Notes: generated from the letters alone by a model not told the origin. A DNA stretch of 64,000 bases from an uncultured Clostridia bacterium (GCA_910587195.1 CAJUKL010000004.1:12012-76011); one strand, 5' to 3'. Counted from the stretch's first letter, positions 44,194 through 54,440 are shown. Numbers and translations are program-made.

Positions 44194-46245
44194 GTGGTAA
44201 AAAGAAAAATTTTAATTGTAGATGATTCAGAAATAAATCGTTCTTTATTATCGGATATGTTATCTAGTGAATTTGATATATTGGAAGCGGAAAACGGGAT
44301 GGAAGCTTCTGCTATTTTACATAATCAAGAGCATGAAATTTCTTTGATGCTTTTAGACATTGTGATGCCTGTAATGGACGGTTTTGAAATGTTGACAGTC
44401 ATGAATAAAAATGGCTGGATTAAAAGTGTTCCTGTCATTATGATTTCAGCAGAAACAGTCCCTTCTTATATGGATAAAGCATATGATTTAGGGGTGTTAG
44501 ATTATATCAGCAGACCATTTGACGAAAGAGTGGTACAACGTCGTGTAACGAGTACGATTATGCTTGCTGCAAAACAAAAAGAATTAGCACATATGGTAAC
44601 AGAACAGCTTTATGAAAAAGAAAAAGATAATCGTTTGATGATTGAAATTTTATCAAATATTGTTGAATTTCGAAATGGAGAAAGTGGTTTGCATGTTTTG
44701 CATGTTCATACTTTAACAGAATTATTGTTAAAAAAATTAATAGAAAAAACAGACAAATATAATATTTCTAAAAAAGATATTTCTTTAATTTGTACTGCTT
44801 CTGCTCTACATGATATTGGAAAAATTGCTATACCAAGTGAGGTATTGAATAAACCAGGACGTTTGACAAAAGAAGAATTTGAAATTATGAAAACACATTC
44901 TGCAGCAGGTGCAGAAATGTTAAGCCGTATTCCATTGAGAGAAAGTGACCCTTTGATACAGGTAGGTTTTCAGATTTGTAGATGGCATCATGAAAGATAT
45001 GATGGTAGAGGATATCCAGACGGACTAGAGGGAGAACAAATTCCGATTGCAGCACAAGTTGTTGCTTTGGCAGATGTCTATGATGCCTTAACAAGTGAAA
45101 GAGTTTATAAGGCAGCTTTTTCTCACGAAAAAGCAGTAGAAATGATAGTAAACGGAGAATGTGGCGTTTTTAATCCCATTTTGATGGAATGTTTATTGGA
45201 AATTGCAGAGATTTTGAAAAAAGAATTTGGGGAAACTTCTGTAGGCGGACATCTTGAAAGAGATTTACGAGAAACGGTAGAGCAACAAATTATGGATATT
45301 GGCGAATTAAATATGTCAGAAAGAACGTTCCGTCTGTTGGAACATGAAAGAATGAAATATGAATTTTTTGCAAATATGTCAAAAGAAATACAGTTTGAAT
45401 ATACAGCTACACCGGAAATGTTGGTACTTTCTCAGTGGGGAGCAAATTATTTAAACTTTCCAGAAGTGATATTAGACCCTAAGACAAGTGCATTTGCTAC
45501 AGAAGTATTTTTAAAAGATGATTTTGAAAAATTTTTGGAAAAATTAAAAAAGACAACACCAGAAAATTCTATTATCAAGCAGACATATCTTTTAAGTATC
45601 AATGGAAATCCAAGATGGAGTGAAGTAATTGCAAAATCCATGTGGACAAATGAGGAAACACCTCAATATGAAGGTGCGATTGGTAAAATTGTAGATATTC
45701 ATGAATATTTAGAAAAAATGAATCGTTTGGAAATTGCTATGTCACAGGACTCTCTGACAGGTTTATTAAACCATACAGTGGCACAAAGCAGAATTGCAAC
45801 TTATTTATCTGCACAAGATGAAAAAAAGTATATTTTGCTTTTAATTGATATTGATAATTTTAGAAAAGCAAATGATAAATATGGACATCAGTCTGGGGAC
45901 GAAATTTTAAAATATATTGGCAATACCATTAAAAATAGTATCCGGAGTGCAGATATTGCAGCACGTATGGGAGGAGATGAGTTTTTAATCTTTATGGAAT
46001 ATAAAGACACCACAAAACCACAAGTGGAAAGAGTCTTTCAAAAATTGCATGGAGAGTATGAAGGTTTTCAAATCAGCATTAGCATGGGAATTGCATCTTC
46101 AGAGGAATGTGAAGTAAAAAACTATGATTCCCTGTTTAAAATGGCAGATAAGGCATTGTATGCTGCAAAACATAAAGGTGGACATATTTATCAATTTTAT
46201 GACAAAGCAGTAGAAAATGCTTGGTCTACTAGATTTTCGGAATAA
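44194..46245 (+). CDS. Response regulator with HD-GYP and GGDEF domains (c-di-GMP turnover)
   Basis: The 683-residue protein has an N-terminal receiver (Asp55 in LMLLDIVMPVMDG), an HD-GYP phosphodiesterase domain (ALHDIGKIAIPSEVLNKPG, WHHERYDGRGYPDGL, ADVYDALTSERVYK), a middle PAS-like region (about 375-500) and a C-terminal diguanylate cyclase with an intact GGDEF motif preceded by a RSAD inhibitory-site pattern five residues upstream. Both catalytic domains look complete, so the protein could make and degrade c-di-GMP under phosphorylation control. The start is GTG with GAAAGGG upstream, 17 bp after the kinase gene. Net activity not predictable. Confidence 0.92.
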   Translation: MVKRKILIVDDSEINRSLLSDMLSSEFDILEAENGMEASAILHNQEHEISLMLLDIVMPVMDGFEMLTVMNKNGWIKSVPVIMISAETVPSYMDKAYDLGVLDYISRPFDERVVQRRVTSTIMLAAKQKELAHMVTEQLYEKEKDNRLMIEILSNIVEFRNGESGLHVLHVHTLTELLLKKLIEKTDKYNISKKDISLICTASALHDIGKIAIPSEVLNKPGRLTKEEFEIMKTHSAAGAEMLSRIPLRESDPLIQVGFQICRWHHERYDGRGYPDGLEGEQIPIAAQVVALADVYDALTSERVYKAAFSHEKAVEMIVNGECGVFNPILMECLLEIAEILKKEFGETSVGGHLERDLRETVEQQIMDIGELNMSERTFRLLEHERMKYEFFANMSKEIQFEYTATPEMLVLSQWGANYLNFPEVILDPKTSAFATEVFLKDDFEKFLEKLKKTTPENSIIKQTYLLSINGNPRWSEVIAKSMWTNEETPQYEGAIGKIVDIHEYLEKMNRLEIAMSQDSLTGLLNHTVAQSRIATYLSAQDEKKYILLLIDIDNFRKANDKYGHQSGDEILKYIGNTIKNSIRSADIAARMGGDEFLIFMEYKDTTKPQVERVFQKLHGEYEGFQISISMGIASSEECEVKNYDSLFKMADKALYAAKHKGGHIYQFYDKAVENAWSTRFSE

Positions 46246-46271
46246 GGATAAAAAAGAGAGGAGTACCCACA

Positions 46272-46622
46272 ATGACAATACAAGAATGTTATAAAGAAAT
46301 GGGAGCAGATTATGAAGAAGTACAAAGTCGTTTAAGAACAGAAGAAAGAATTAAAAAATTTGTATTAAAAGTATTAAATGACAAAAGCTATAATTTATTA
46401 TGCGATTCCATAGCACAGCAAAATATAGAAGAAGCCTTCCGTGCTGCACATACTTTAAAAGGAATTAGTCAAAATTTATCTTTGACAGCATTGTATCATT
46501 CTTCTAGTGCTCTATCTGAAAAATTAAAAGCAAAGGAATATGATAAAGAAGCAGAAGAAATGTTTGAGCAGCTAAAAAAAGATTATGCTAAAACAGTAGA
46601 AGCAATTCAAAGTTTATCATAA
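46272..46622 (+). CDS. Stand-alone Hpt phosphotransfer protein
   Basis: The 116-residue helical protein has the histidine phosphotransfer motif EEAFRAAHTLKGISQNL with His60. It should carry phosphate between the receiver domains of the hybrid kinase and the receiver of the HD-GYP/GGDEF protein. GAGAGGAG precedes the ATG. Third gene of the signalling cassette. Confidence 0.9.
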   Translation: MTIQECYKEMGADYEEVQSRLRTEERIKKFVLKVLNDKSYNLLCDSIAQQNIEEAFRAAHTLKGISQNLSLTALYHSSSALSEKLKAKEYDKEAEEMFEQLKKDYAKTVEAIQSLS

Positions 46623-46666
46623 ATCATAAAGACTTTGAAATTTATGCTTATGTTTCTTTCTAAATT

Positions 46667-46697
46667 GACGCAAAGTGATTTATAAACACTTTGCGTC
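46667..46697 (+). terminator. Perfect hairpin between the signalling cassette and the Ter-type operon
   Basis: GACGCAAAGTG (46667-46677) and CACTTTGCGTC (46687-46697) pair perfectly over a 9-nt loop. No T run follows, so it may be a weak terminator or a processing/regulatory stem. Confidence 0.55.
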
Positions 46698-46734
46698 GCA
46701 AGAAAGTTCACATTTAGGAAAGGGGGATTTACTT

Positions 46735-48906
46735 ATGTATCAAAAAATAAAATGTAATCAAAAAGAGGACTATTTTAAATCCCTTTCTCAAAGAGATGGT
46801 GTTTATTTTTGCTGTTTTATTGGTTTCGATGAAGAATTACTTTTGTGGGAAAAAAAATTAGAAGCAGATTGTCAAAAAAATGGTGTATCTATTCATCAAA
46901 AATTATTGCAACCTGATGGAGCAACCGTGACTGCTTTTTTTGATAAAATAGGAAAATTTACCTTTACAGTAAATCAAAATTTATTTTATGAACTTGTTGT
47001 GAAGTGGTTAGACTTTATTCCACAAATAACACAAAAAAATATTGCAGAAGCACTTTTTACTGTTTTATCTAAACAAAAAGAAAAAAATATTAATATTTTA
47101 AAAAATGTTTTTGTAAAACTAATGTGCTGGTTAAAAACAGAGTTTCAAAATGTTTTATATCATTTGGGAGAACAAGCAAAAGTATTCTATGAAGGGGATA
47201 TTTCTAAACATGAAATTTTTATCCTAGAAGTGCTTTGCTTGAGTGGCTGTGATATTGCTTATATCAATTTTGAAAAAGAAATAAATTTTTTAAAAGGCTA
47301 TGATGTAATATATGGGAAAAAAAGAGGACAACCACCAAAAAATATAGAAGCATTACAAAAGCAGCAAGAAATCAAACAAAAAATGGATTCAGTTGCAAAT
47401 ATCATTCAAACCAATGATTGGTTACAAGGAGATTTTTGGAAAACGATTTTTCAGACAAATAGCCAAAGAGGAAATAGAAATCATTATTATAATTTTTTTA
47501 TACAATATATTGGCGTAGATGAAAAAGAAGAATATCAAAATCGTTTGTATCAATTACAAGAGGATTGCAAACAAAGACAAAAACCTTTTGTTTTAGTAGA
47601 AGAAATCAAAAACCCTTCTATAGAAGAAAGTAATTACTTGCGTTTGCAGCACTATGAAAATAAAAAAGATATTTTGCAACAACTGTCAGAAAAAATCGTT
47701 TTGCTGGGAAATGATATGTTGCAAAATCTTTTGCAAAGAGCATTTTTTGCTACAATAGAAGAATACCAAAATGCATTAATTTATAATACTGCATTGAAGT
47801 TAGTTTGCTGGTTAAATCGTTATAGTCATAGATTACTGGAATATTTTGATTATGAAACCTTGCCTTTATTTTTATATTATGGGGAGGAAATTAATGAAAG
47901 TCAAATATTATTTTTAAATTTACTTTCCCATTTACCAGTAGATATTTTATATGTTTCTCCTGCAAAAACTTCCTTTGAAAGCAGCTATAGCAAAATTGTA
48001 GAATTACCCGAAAAAAACACATGGTTTCCTTTTCCACAAAAAGCAATAAAACTTAAACAAGCAACTACAGCATATCAAACAGAAAAGGAATTAGATACCT
48101 TACTTTATACAGATACGGGACTATATCGGCAAAGACAGTTTACCCGTTCTTGTGCTGTTACTTTAAAAACAATTTATGATGAAATTTTTATTCTTTGGAA
48201 GGAAGAAGCAAAATACCGTCCCGGCTTTGAAATTAAAAATAATAGTGTAACAATCCCTAATATTTTTGCAAAAATTAATGGTGTAAAAAATGAAAGGGAC
48301 TATGTTAAAAATATTGCAGAATTATTGACAGAAGATACAATATTTATCAAAAATTTTCCGTATATAGCAAAAATAGAAAATACTCGTTCTGTTTCAAAAC
48401 TGATAAAAAATGGTAAAATATTGATAGAGGAGGTTAAAAAACAAAAAGGGTATCCCTATGACTTTTTAAGTTTAGAAACACAAAATTATTTGCTGGAAAA
48501 AGCACAGGAAATGATAGACCTTCATTGGATTACAGTGGAAGGAATTGAATTTATGATTCTTTCTTTTGTGTTACGCTTGGATAAAATCACCTTACAAATG
48601 ATACAACAGTTTGACTTTACAAAAGAAATTCCAAAAGTGATTGTAGTTTCTGTTAATGAAACAATGGCAACCTTAGAAGATGCAATTTATTTGCTCTTTT
48701 TAAATTTAGTAGGATTTGATATTGTAGTTTTTACACCAACGGGCTACCGCAATATTGAAAAATATATTCCTCAAAATGCCTTTGAACAATATGAAGCAGG
48801 AGAGTATCTGTTTCAAGTGGAAATTCCAGAAAGAGGAAAACTAGAAAGAATGGCAAAAAATATGGAAAATAGTTTGCTTTATCGTTTATTTGGAAGGAGA
48901 AAATAA
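46735..48906 (+). CDS. YceG-family protein of a Ter/tellurite-type stress operon
   Basis: The 723-residue cytoplasmic protein matches the YceG family that accompanies TelA and TerD in Firmicutes; family members have been proposed to belong to a biosynthetic module of Ter systems, but the chemistry is unknown. Typical are the late segments VVSVNETMATLEDAIYLLFLNLVGFDIVVFTPTGY (quoted here only as VVSVNE and FDIVVFTPTGYRNIE). It is longer than the roughly 540-residue Bacillus protein, with extra N-terminal sequence. I use the ATG at 46735 with AAAGGGGG 7 nt upstream; 20 open codons precede it. telA follows 2 bp after the stop. Confidence 0.78.
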   Translation: MYQKIKCNQKEDYFKSLSQRDGVYFCCFIGFDEELLLWEKKLEADCQKNGVSIHQKLLQPDGATVTAFFDKIGKFTFTVNQNLFYELVVKWLDFIPQITQKNIAEALFTVLSKQKEKNINILKNVFVKLMCWLKTEFQNVLYHLGEQAKVFYEGDISKHEIFILEVLCLSGCDIAYINFEKEINFLKGYDVIYGKKRGQPPKNIEALQKQQEIKQKMDSVANIIQTNDWLQGDFWKTIFQTNSQRGNRNHYYNFFIQYIGVDEKEEYQNRLYQLQEDCKQRQKPFVLVEEIKNPSIEESNYLRLQHYENKKDILQQLSEKIVLLGNDMLQNLLQRAFFATIEEYQNALIYNTALKLVCWLNRYSHRLLEYFDYETLPLFLYYGEEINESQILFLNLLSHLPVDILYVSPAKTSFESSYSKIVELPEKNTWFPFPQKAIKLKQATTAYQTEKELDTLLYTDTGLYRQRQFTRSCAVTLKTIYDEIFILWKEEAKYRPGFEIKNNSVTIPNIFAKINGVKNERDYVKNIAELLTEDTIFIKNFPYIAKIENTRSVSKLIKNGKILIEEVKKQKGYPYDFLSLETQNYLLEKAQEMIDLHWITVEGIEFMILSFVLRLDKITLQMIQQFDFTKEIPKVIVVSVNETMATLEDAIYLLFLNLVGFDIVVFTPTGYRNIEKYIPQNAFEQYEAGEYLFQVEIPERGKLERMAKNMENSLLYRLFGRRK

Positions 48907-48908
48907 AT

Positions 48909-50024
48909 ATGGCATTAAACTTAAAACCTATCAATCAGCAAACAGAAGAAAAAGAAATAGAAGAATATAACATTGTGGAACAAAGAAAACAAATGACAGA
49001 ACAACTTGTAAACTCTCAAGAAATTGATGACATTGTCAGTGCCATTGATGTTTATCAGCCACAACAATTGGTATCGTTTGGTGCAGAGGCAGCAGAAGGA
49101 ATTTCAAAATGTTCTGACCAGATTTTAAATAGTATCAACATGAATCAAGTGAATGATTCTGGAGAGTTATTAAAAACTTTAGGGAAAATTATGGACAAGT
49201 TTGATTTAGAAGAAATTGCAGAAGAAGAAAAAAAGGGTTTTTTTGGAAAACTATTTGGTGGTGCCAAAAAACAACTTGACCAAGTGCTTGCAAAATATCA
49301 TACTATGGGCGATGAAGTAGACAAAATTTATATTAAGTTAAAAGAATACGAAAATGAAATCAAAAATTCTAATCAAAAATTAGAAACCATGTTTCAGACA
49401 AATGTAGAATATTATCAAAGTTTAGTAAAATATATTTTAGCAGGAGAGCAAGGACTAAAGGAGATTGACCAATATTTAGAGCAAATGCGTGGAGAATATG
49501 AAAAAACACAGGACTCTGTGGTACAAATGGATATAATAGGATTAGAGCAAGCAAGAGCTGTGTTAGACCAACGAGTAATGGATTTACGCATTGCAGAAAA
49601 CGTAGCAATGCAATCGGTGCCAATGATGAAAACCATGCAGTTTAGCAATTTGAATTTAATACGAAAAATCAATTCTGCTTTTATTATTACCTTACCTGTC
49701 TTTAAACAGGCATTGACACAAGCCATTTTGTTAAAACGACAAAAAATACAAGCAGAAGCAATGGCAGCATTGGATGAAAGAACAAATGAAATGTTATTAA
49801 AAAATGCACAAAATACGGTAAATCAATCCAAATTGACAACGCAATTAGCTTCTGGCAGCTCTGTAAAAATAGAAACATTAGAAAAAACTTGGCAGACGAT
49901 TGTGAGCGGCATTGAAGAAACACAAAAAATACAGCAAGAGGCACAACAAAAAAGACAACAAGATATCGAAAGATTAAATCAGCTAAAAATGGATTTTAAT
50001 GAAAAAATGCATACAAATTTGTAA
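48909..50024 (+). CDS. telA: Toxic anion resistance protein TelA family
   Basis: The 371-residue, almost wholly helical protein belongs to the TelA family, linked with tellurite and antimicrobial peptide tolerance. Features seen are FFGKLFGGAKKQLDQVLAKY (conserved near residue 110), a long coiled coil, and ITLPVFKQALTQAILLKRQ toward the C-terminus. Family function is not resolved; it likely works with YceG and TerD at the membrane-cytoplasm interface. AAGGAG precedes the ATG and the spacing to yceG is 2 bp. Confidence 0.9.
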   Translation: MALNLKPINQQTEEKEIEEYNIVEQRKQMTEQLVNSQEIDDIVSAIDVYQPQQLVSFGAEAAEGISKCSDQILNSINMNQVNDSGELLKTLGKIMDKFDLEEIAEEEKKGFFGKLFGGAKKQLDQVLAKYHTMGDEVDKIYIKLKEYENEIKNSNQKLETMFQTNVEYYQSLVKYILAGEQGLKEIDQYLEQMRGEYEKTQDSVVQMDIIGLEQARAVLDQRVMDLRIAENVAMQSVPMMKTMQFSNLNLIRKINSAFIITLPVFKQALTQAILLKRQKIQAEAMAALDERTNEMLLKNAQNTVNQSKLTTQLASGSSVKIETLEKTWQTIVSGIEETQKIQQEAQQKRQQDIERLNQLKMDFNEKMHTNL

Positions 50025-50099
50025 TGCTATACTTCTGTTTGTAATAGAGAAAATACAAAAACTGAAGAATATAGAACAAAATTAATAGGAGGGAAAACA

Positions 50100-52748
50100 A
50101 TGAATAAATTAGGATTGACAGAGCAAGAAGTCCTAAAAAGCAGGCAAGAACATGGCGATAACCGATTAAGTGAAGTAAAATCAGAAGGGTTTTGGGAAAA
50201 ACTAAAAGATAATTTTGGTGACCCCATGATTAAAATACTTTGTGTAGCATTGATTATCAATGTAGTATTTGCCTTTTTAGGACAAACAGAATGGTATGAA
50301 TCGGTAGGGATTGCTTTAGCGGTGATTCTTGCAACTTTTGTATCTACCTTTTCAGAATACCGAAATGAAAATGCTTTTCAAAAATTACAAGATGAAGCAT
50401 CTAAAATAAAGTGTAAGGTTTATCGAAATGGAGAAGTTGCAGAAGTTTCCATTGATGATGTTGTTGTAGGTGATTGCATTATTTTGCAGTCTGGGGATAA
50501 AATCCCTGCAGATGGTAATTTAATAGATGGAAATATTAATGTAGACCAGTCTGTATTAAATGGAGAAAGTAAAGAAGCAAAAAAGAAAACAATTCCAGAA
50601 GGTTACCAAGAAGATGAAACCAAAGCAATGGATTTTTTAAATGCTTATAAAGTTTTTAGAGGTACCATTGTTTGCTCTGGCAATGGTGTCATGGAAGTTA
50701 CAACGGTAGGAGATAAATCTGTTTATGGTAAAATTGCAAGTGAATTGCAAATGGATGATGACAGAGAATCTCCATTAAAAGTAAAGTTGACAAACCTTGC
50801 TAATGGGATTAGTAAATTTGGTTATATCGGTGGTATCTTAATTGCAGTTGCGTTGTTATTTCAGAGAATTTTTGTACACAATGGTTTTGATATGGCATTA
50901 ATTTCGGCTTATTGTTCAAATTGGATGACAGTAGTAAATGATATTGTGGAAGCAGTTATGTTAGCTGTTATTATTATTGTTATGGCAGTACCAGAAGGTT
51001 TACCACTTATGATTGCGATTGTTTCTGCACAAAATATGGGTAAAATGTTAAAAGATAATGTATTAGTCAGAAAAATAAGTGGTATTGAAACAGCAGGTAG
51101 TTTAAATATTCTTTTTAGTGATAAAACAGGAACCATTACAAAAGGTATTTTGGAAGTTGTTACTTTTATGAATGGAAAAGGATTAGAATGGAATCAACTG
51201 GAAAGAATAACACCAAAATTAAAAGACATTCTTACAGTTAGTATTTTAGAAAATACAACTGCCGTTATTTCACAAGAAGATGGAAAAAGAAAAATTATAG
51301 GCGGAAATGGAACAGATAGAGCAGTATTAGGATTTTTACCAGAAAATATACCTTCTTATCATATTCAAAAAGTGGCATCTGTACCATTTAACAGTGATAA
51401 TAAATATTCTGCTGCACAAATCACTGGTGATTTTAATTATACCTTATTAAAGGGCGCACCAGAAAAGATTATTTCAAAATGCAACTGGTATTTTGATGAA
51501 AATGGCGAAAAACAAAAATTAAATCCTGAAATTGTAAATACAAAAATTAATGAACTAGCTATGCGTGCTATTCGTGTTTTAGGCTTAGCCGTTTCTGAAA
51601 AAGGAATTGAAAATGATGTATTGCCAGAAGATGATTACATTTTAGTAGGTATTTTAGGAATCCGTGACGATGTTCGTCCAGAGTCCATTGAAGCAATACA
51701 GGAAGTGCATAACGCAGGTGTACAAGTTGTTATGATTACTGGCGACAGAAAAGATACAGCAGTTGCGATTGCCAAAGAAGCAGGACTTTTAACTTCTGAT
51801 AAGGAAGTTGTTTTGACAAGTGATGAATTGTTTGCACTTTCTGATGAGGAATTAAAAGGAAAATTAAAAGATTTAAGAGTTGTTGCTAGAGCTTTGCCAA
51901 GTGATAAAAGTCGTTTAGTTCGTTTGGCACAAGAATTAAATCTTGTTGTTGGTATGACAGGTGATGGTGTCAATGACTCTCCCGCACTCAAAAAGGCAGA
52001 TGTTGGCTTTGCAATGGGTGGTGGTACAGAGGTTGCCAAAGAAGCAAGCGATATTGTTATTTTAGATGATAATTTTACTTCTATAGACAAAGCAATTCTT
52101 TATGGAAGAACTATATTTAACAGTATTAGAAAATTTATTATTTTTCAGTTGACGATTAATGTTGCAGCAGTATTGGTATCTTTTATGTCACCGCTTTTAG
52201 GTATGGAAAATCCACTTTCTATTACACAAATACTATGGGTAAACTTGGTTATGGATACCTTAGCAGCCCTTGCCTTTGGTGGAGAACCAGCTTTAAAACG
52301 ATATATGAAAGAACAACCCAAACGGAGAGATGAAAACATTGTAAGTAAATATATGTGGTCACAAATTATTGTGGGTAGTTTGTGGATATTCTTGTTAAGT
52401 ATGGGAATGTTGGTATTACATGAAGCAGATGCCTTTTTTAGAGATGACCCTGCAAACAAATATATATTGACAGGATATTTTGCATTTTTTATTTTTGCAT
52501 CTGTATTTAATGCATTTAATGCTAGAACAGAACAGCTCAATCTTTTTGATAATATCAATGGCAATAGTGGATTTTTAAAAATCTTGCTTTTGATTGTAGT
52601 GGTACAAATCAGTATGACTTATTTTGGTGGCAATATTCTTCGCTGTTATGGTTTAAATGCAACAGAATGGCTATTTGTGATTATCTTAGCTTTTACTATT
52701 ATACCAGTAGATTTAGTAAGAAAGCTATTATATAAAGGAAAAAAATAA
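50100..52748 (+). CDS. P-type Ca2+-transporting ATPase (PMCA/SERCA-like)
   Basis: The 882-residue P2-type ATPase has the phosphorylated Asp341 in FSDKTGTITKG, the ion-site helix motif VPEGLP (297-302), the actuator SGES equivalent NGES (154-157), and the hinge TGDGVNDSPALKKADVGFAMG. About ten transmembrane segments are visible. Sequence pattern (PEGLP, long C-terminal six-helix block) fits calcium export. TerD proteins bind calcium, and P-type Ca2+ ATPases are recurrent in Ter clusters, so a calcium-linked stress role is likely. GGAGGG precedes the ATG. Confidence 0.9.
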   Translation: MNKLGLTEQEVLKSRQEHGDNRLSEVKSEGFWEKLKDNFGDPMIKILCVALIINVVFAFLGQTEWYESVGIALAVILATFVSTFSEYRNENAFQKLQDEASKIKCKVYRNGEVAEVSIDDVVVGDCIILQSGDKIPADGNLIDGNINVDQSVLNGESKEAKKKTIPEGYQEDETKAMDFLNAYKVFRGTIVCSGNGVMEVTTVGDKSVYGKIASELQMDDDRESPLKVKLTNLANGISKFGYIGGILIAVALLFQRIFVHNGFDMALISAYCSNWMTVVNDIVEAVMLAVIIIVMAVPEGLPLMIAIVSAQNMGKMLKDNVLVRKISGIETAGSLNILFSDKTGTITKGILEVVTFMNGKGLEWNQLERITPKLKDILTVSILENTTAVISQEDGKRKIIGGNGTDRAVLGFLPENIPSYHIQKVASVPFNSDNKYSAAQITGDFNYTLLKGAPEKIISKCNWYFDENGEKQKLNPEIVNTKINELAMRAIRVLGLAVSEKGIENDVLPEDDYILVGILGIRDDVRPESIEAIQEVHNAGVQVVMITGDRKDTAVAIAKEAGLLTSDKEVVLTSDELFALSDEELKGKLKDLRVVARALPSDKSRLVRLAQELNLVVGMTGDGVNDSPALKKADVGFAMGGGTEVAKEASDIVILDDNFTSIDKAILYGRTIFNSIRKFIIFQLTINVAAVLVSFMSPLLGMENPLSITQILWVNLVMDTLAALAFGGEPALKRYMKEQPKRRDENIVSKYMWSQIIVGSLWIFLLSMGMLVLHEADAFFRDDPANKYILTGYFAFFIFASVFNAFNARTEQLNLFDNINGNSGFLKILLLIVVVQISMTYFGGNILRCYGLNATEWLFVIILAFTIIPVDLVRKLLYKGKK

Positions 52749-52765
52749 AAAAGGAGAGATAACTT

Positions 52766-53347
52766 ATGCCAATTAGTTTAAAAAAAGGACAAAGAGTAGA
52801 TTTAACAAAGACAAATCCGGGTTTAAAAGAAATATGTGTTGGTCTAGGCTGGGACGTCAATAAATATGATGGTGGTAGCTCTTTTGACTTGGATACAGCT
52901 GCATTTTTATTAGGTGGAAATGACAAAGTAAGACAACAAGGTGATTTTGTATTTTATGGAAATTTAAGCCATGAAAGTGGTGCAGTAGTGCATCAAGGGG
53001 ATAACCTGACAGGAGAAGGCGGGGGAGATGATGAGCAAATTATGATTGACCTTTCTAAAGTACCTGCGGATGTACAAAAAATTGCATTTACTGCAACGAT
53101 TTATGAAGCAGAAGAAAGAAGACAAAATTTTGGACAAGTTTCTAATGCCTATATTAGAGTAATGGACAGCGTAAATAATAAAGAGCTAATCCGTTATGAC
53201 TTGGGAGAAGATTTTTCCATTGAAACAGCAGTTGTTGTAGGAGAATTATATCGAAACGGTTCTGAATGGAAATTTAATGCCATTGGTAGCGGTTTTGAAG
53301 GTGGACTTGCTGCACTTTGTGGAAACTATGGTATTGCTGTAGCTTAA
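52766..53347 (+). CDS. terD: TerD-family calcium-binding stress protein
   Basis: The 193-residue protein shows the TerD hallmarks: [42 protein letters not shown] with the acidic Ca2+ ligands, [19 protein letters not shown] and YELIRYDL-like C-terminal strands ([27 protein letters not shown]). Such proteins bind Ca2+ and are part of tellurite, phage and envelope stress resistance systems. GGAGAG precedes the ATG, 18 bp after the ATPase. Confidence 0.94.
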   Translation: MPISLKKGQRVDLTKTNPGLKEICVGLGWDVNKYDGGSSFDLDTAAFLLGGNDKVRQQGDFVFYGNLSHESGAVVHQGDNLTGEGGGDDEQIMIDLSKVPADVQKIAFTATIYEAEERRQNFGQVSNAYIRVMDSVNNKELIRYDLGEDFSIETAVVVGELYRNGSEWKFNAIGSGFEGGLAALCGNYGIAVA

Positions 53348-53401
53348 AAAAATAGAGGTGCAGAGTGAAATATTCTGCACCTTATTAAAGGGGAGAATGT
53401 T

Positions 53402-54082
53402 ATGAAATATGAAATTTTACAAAAAGGTACATTTCCCATTGTAAAATATCAATTAGAAAATGGAGAACAAATCAAAGCAGAATCTGATGCTATGGTTGCA
53501 ATGTCACCTACGGTTGAAGTAACAGGCGGAGTAGAAGGTGGATTTAAAAAAGGGTTAACACGAATGCTTTCTGGTGAAAAATTCTTTTTTCAATATCTTA
53601 CAGCAAAAACAGGAGAAGGTGAGGTATTATTTGCACATGCCTTGCCTGGTGATATTTTTGCTGTAGAACTAGATGGCAGTTATGGATTAATTATACAAAA
53701 AAATGGTTTTTTAGCAGCGCAACAAAACATTGAAATTGATACGAAAGTACAAAATTTAATGAAAGGTCTTTTTTCAAAAGAAGGATTTTTTATTTTGAAA
53801 GCAAGAGGAAATGGTATTATTTTTTTAGGATGTTATGGTGCAATGCATAGTATTACCCTAGAAGAAGGACAAGAATTTATTATTGATAATGGACATTTGG
53901 TAGCATGGACAGAAAACATAGATTATAAAATTGAAAAAGCATCCAATGGTTGGATGCATAGTATTATGTCTGGGGAATGTCTGGTATGTCGTTTTAAAGG
54001 TCCTGGTACAATATGGATTCAAACAAGGAATCCAGGAGCTTTTTCTGGTTGGATTTCTTCTCTTGGTTTTTCAAAAGGATAA
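53402..54082 (+). CDS. AIM24/TIGR00266 family protein
   Basis: The 226-residue beta-rich protein matches the TIGR00266/AIM24 family: EILQKGTFPIVKYQLENGEQI, SDAMVAMSPTVEV, a later GNGIIFLGCYGAMHSI and the C-terminal KGPGTIWIQTRNPGAF. Function is unknown; it often lies with Ter/Tel genes. GGGGAG precedes the ATG. It closes the five-gene operon. The IS605-type element copy 2 inserted 3 bp after its stop, between the gene and the operon terminator. Confidence 0.88.
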   Translation: MKYEILQKGTFPIVKYQLENGEQIKAESDAMVAMSPTVEVTGGVEGGFKKGLTRMLSGEKFFFQYLTAKTGEGEVLFAHALPGDIFAVELDGSYGLIIQKNGFLAAQQNIEIDTKVQNLMKGLFSKEGFFILKARGNGIIFLGCYGAMHSITLEEGQEFIIDNGHLVAWTENIDYKIEKASNGWMHSIMSGECLVCRFKGPGTIWIQTRNPGAFSGWISSLGFSKG

Positions 54083-54085
54083 TTG

Positions 54086-54274
54086 GTGACATACTCCCAC
54101 CGCCTATGCTAACGCATAGAGGTGGGGGCTTCTCGTTCGATAGTACCAATGTACTAAGCATAAGCGAGCTAACCCCGTGTGTCCCACGGTTTTCACGAAT
54201 TACTTTCCATTCGTACCTTGGACATTTTACGCACAGAAGGAAGCTTGGTTTTCGCATATTTGGTTTCTCTGTGC
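54086..54274 (-). ncRNA. Omega-RNA-like transcript encoded by element copy 2
   Basis: Same stems as in copy 1, including GCACAGA/TCTGTGC arms (about 54231-54237 and 54268-54274). The guide would be read from flanking DNA below 54086, antisense to the end of the AIM24 gene (CCAATTATCCTTTTG...). Confidence 0.6.
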
Positions 54275-54437
54275 AACCCTATATATCCAGTTGTCAATGT
54301 ACTTGTCAATATATTTATTATATTCTATTTATTTTTATAAGGCAACAAAAAATTTATATTTTTTATGCTGATAAGAAAAGACGCAATTCATCTCCCGCCT
54401 ATAGAGGCGGAGAAATTTTTGCTAAATTTGGTTAAAA
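54086..54437 (-). mobile_element. Non-autonomous IS200/IS605-type element (copy 2 of a 352-bp pair)
   Basis: Base-for-base equivalent of 11198-11549 at a constant offset; I see differences only in the left-end hairpin region, where CATCC.../...GGATGAATTG of copy 1 is CATCT.../...GAAATTTTTG here, which weakens that hairpin. The right end, omega-RNA-like core and internal promoter are unchanged. The left end is again preceded by TTTTAAC on the minus strand. Near-identity implies recent movement of one copy. Confidence 0.85.
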
Positions 54438-54440
54438 TGC

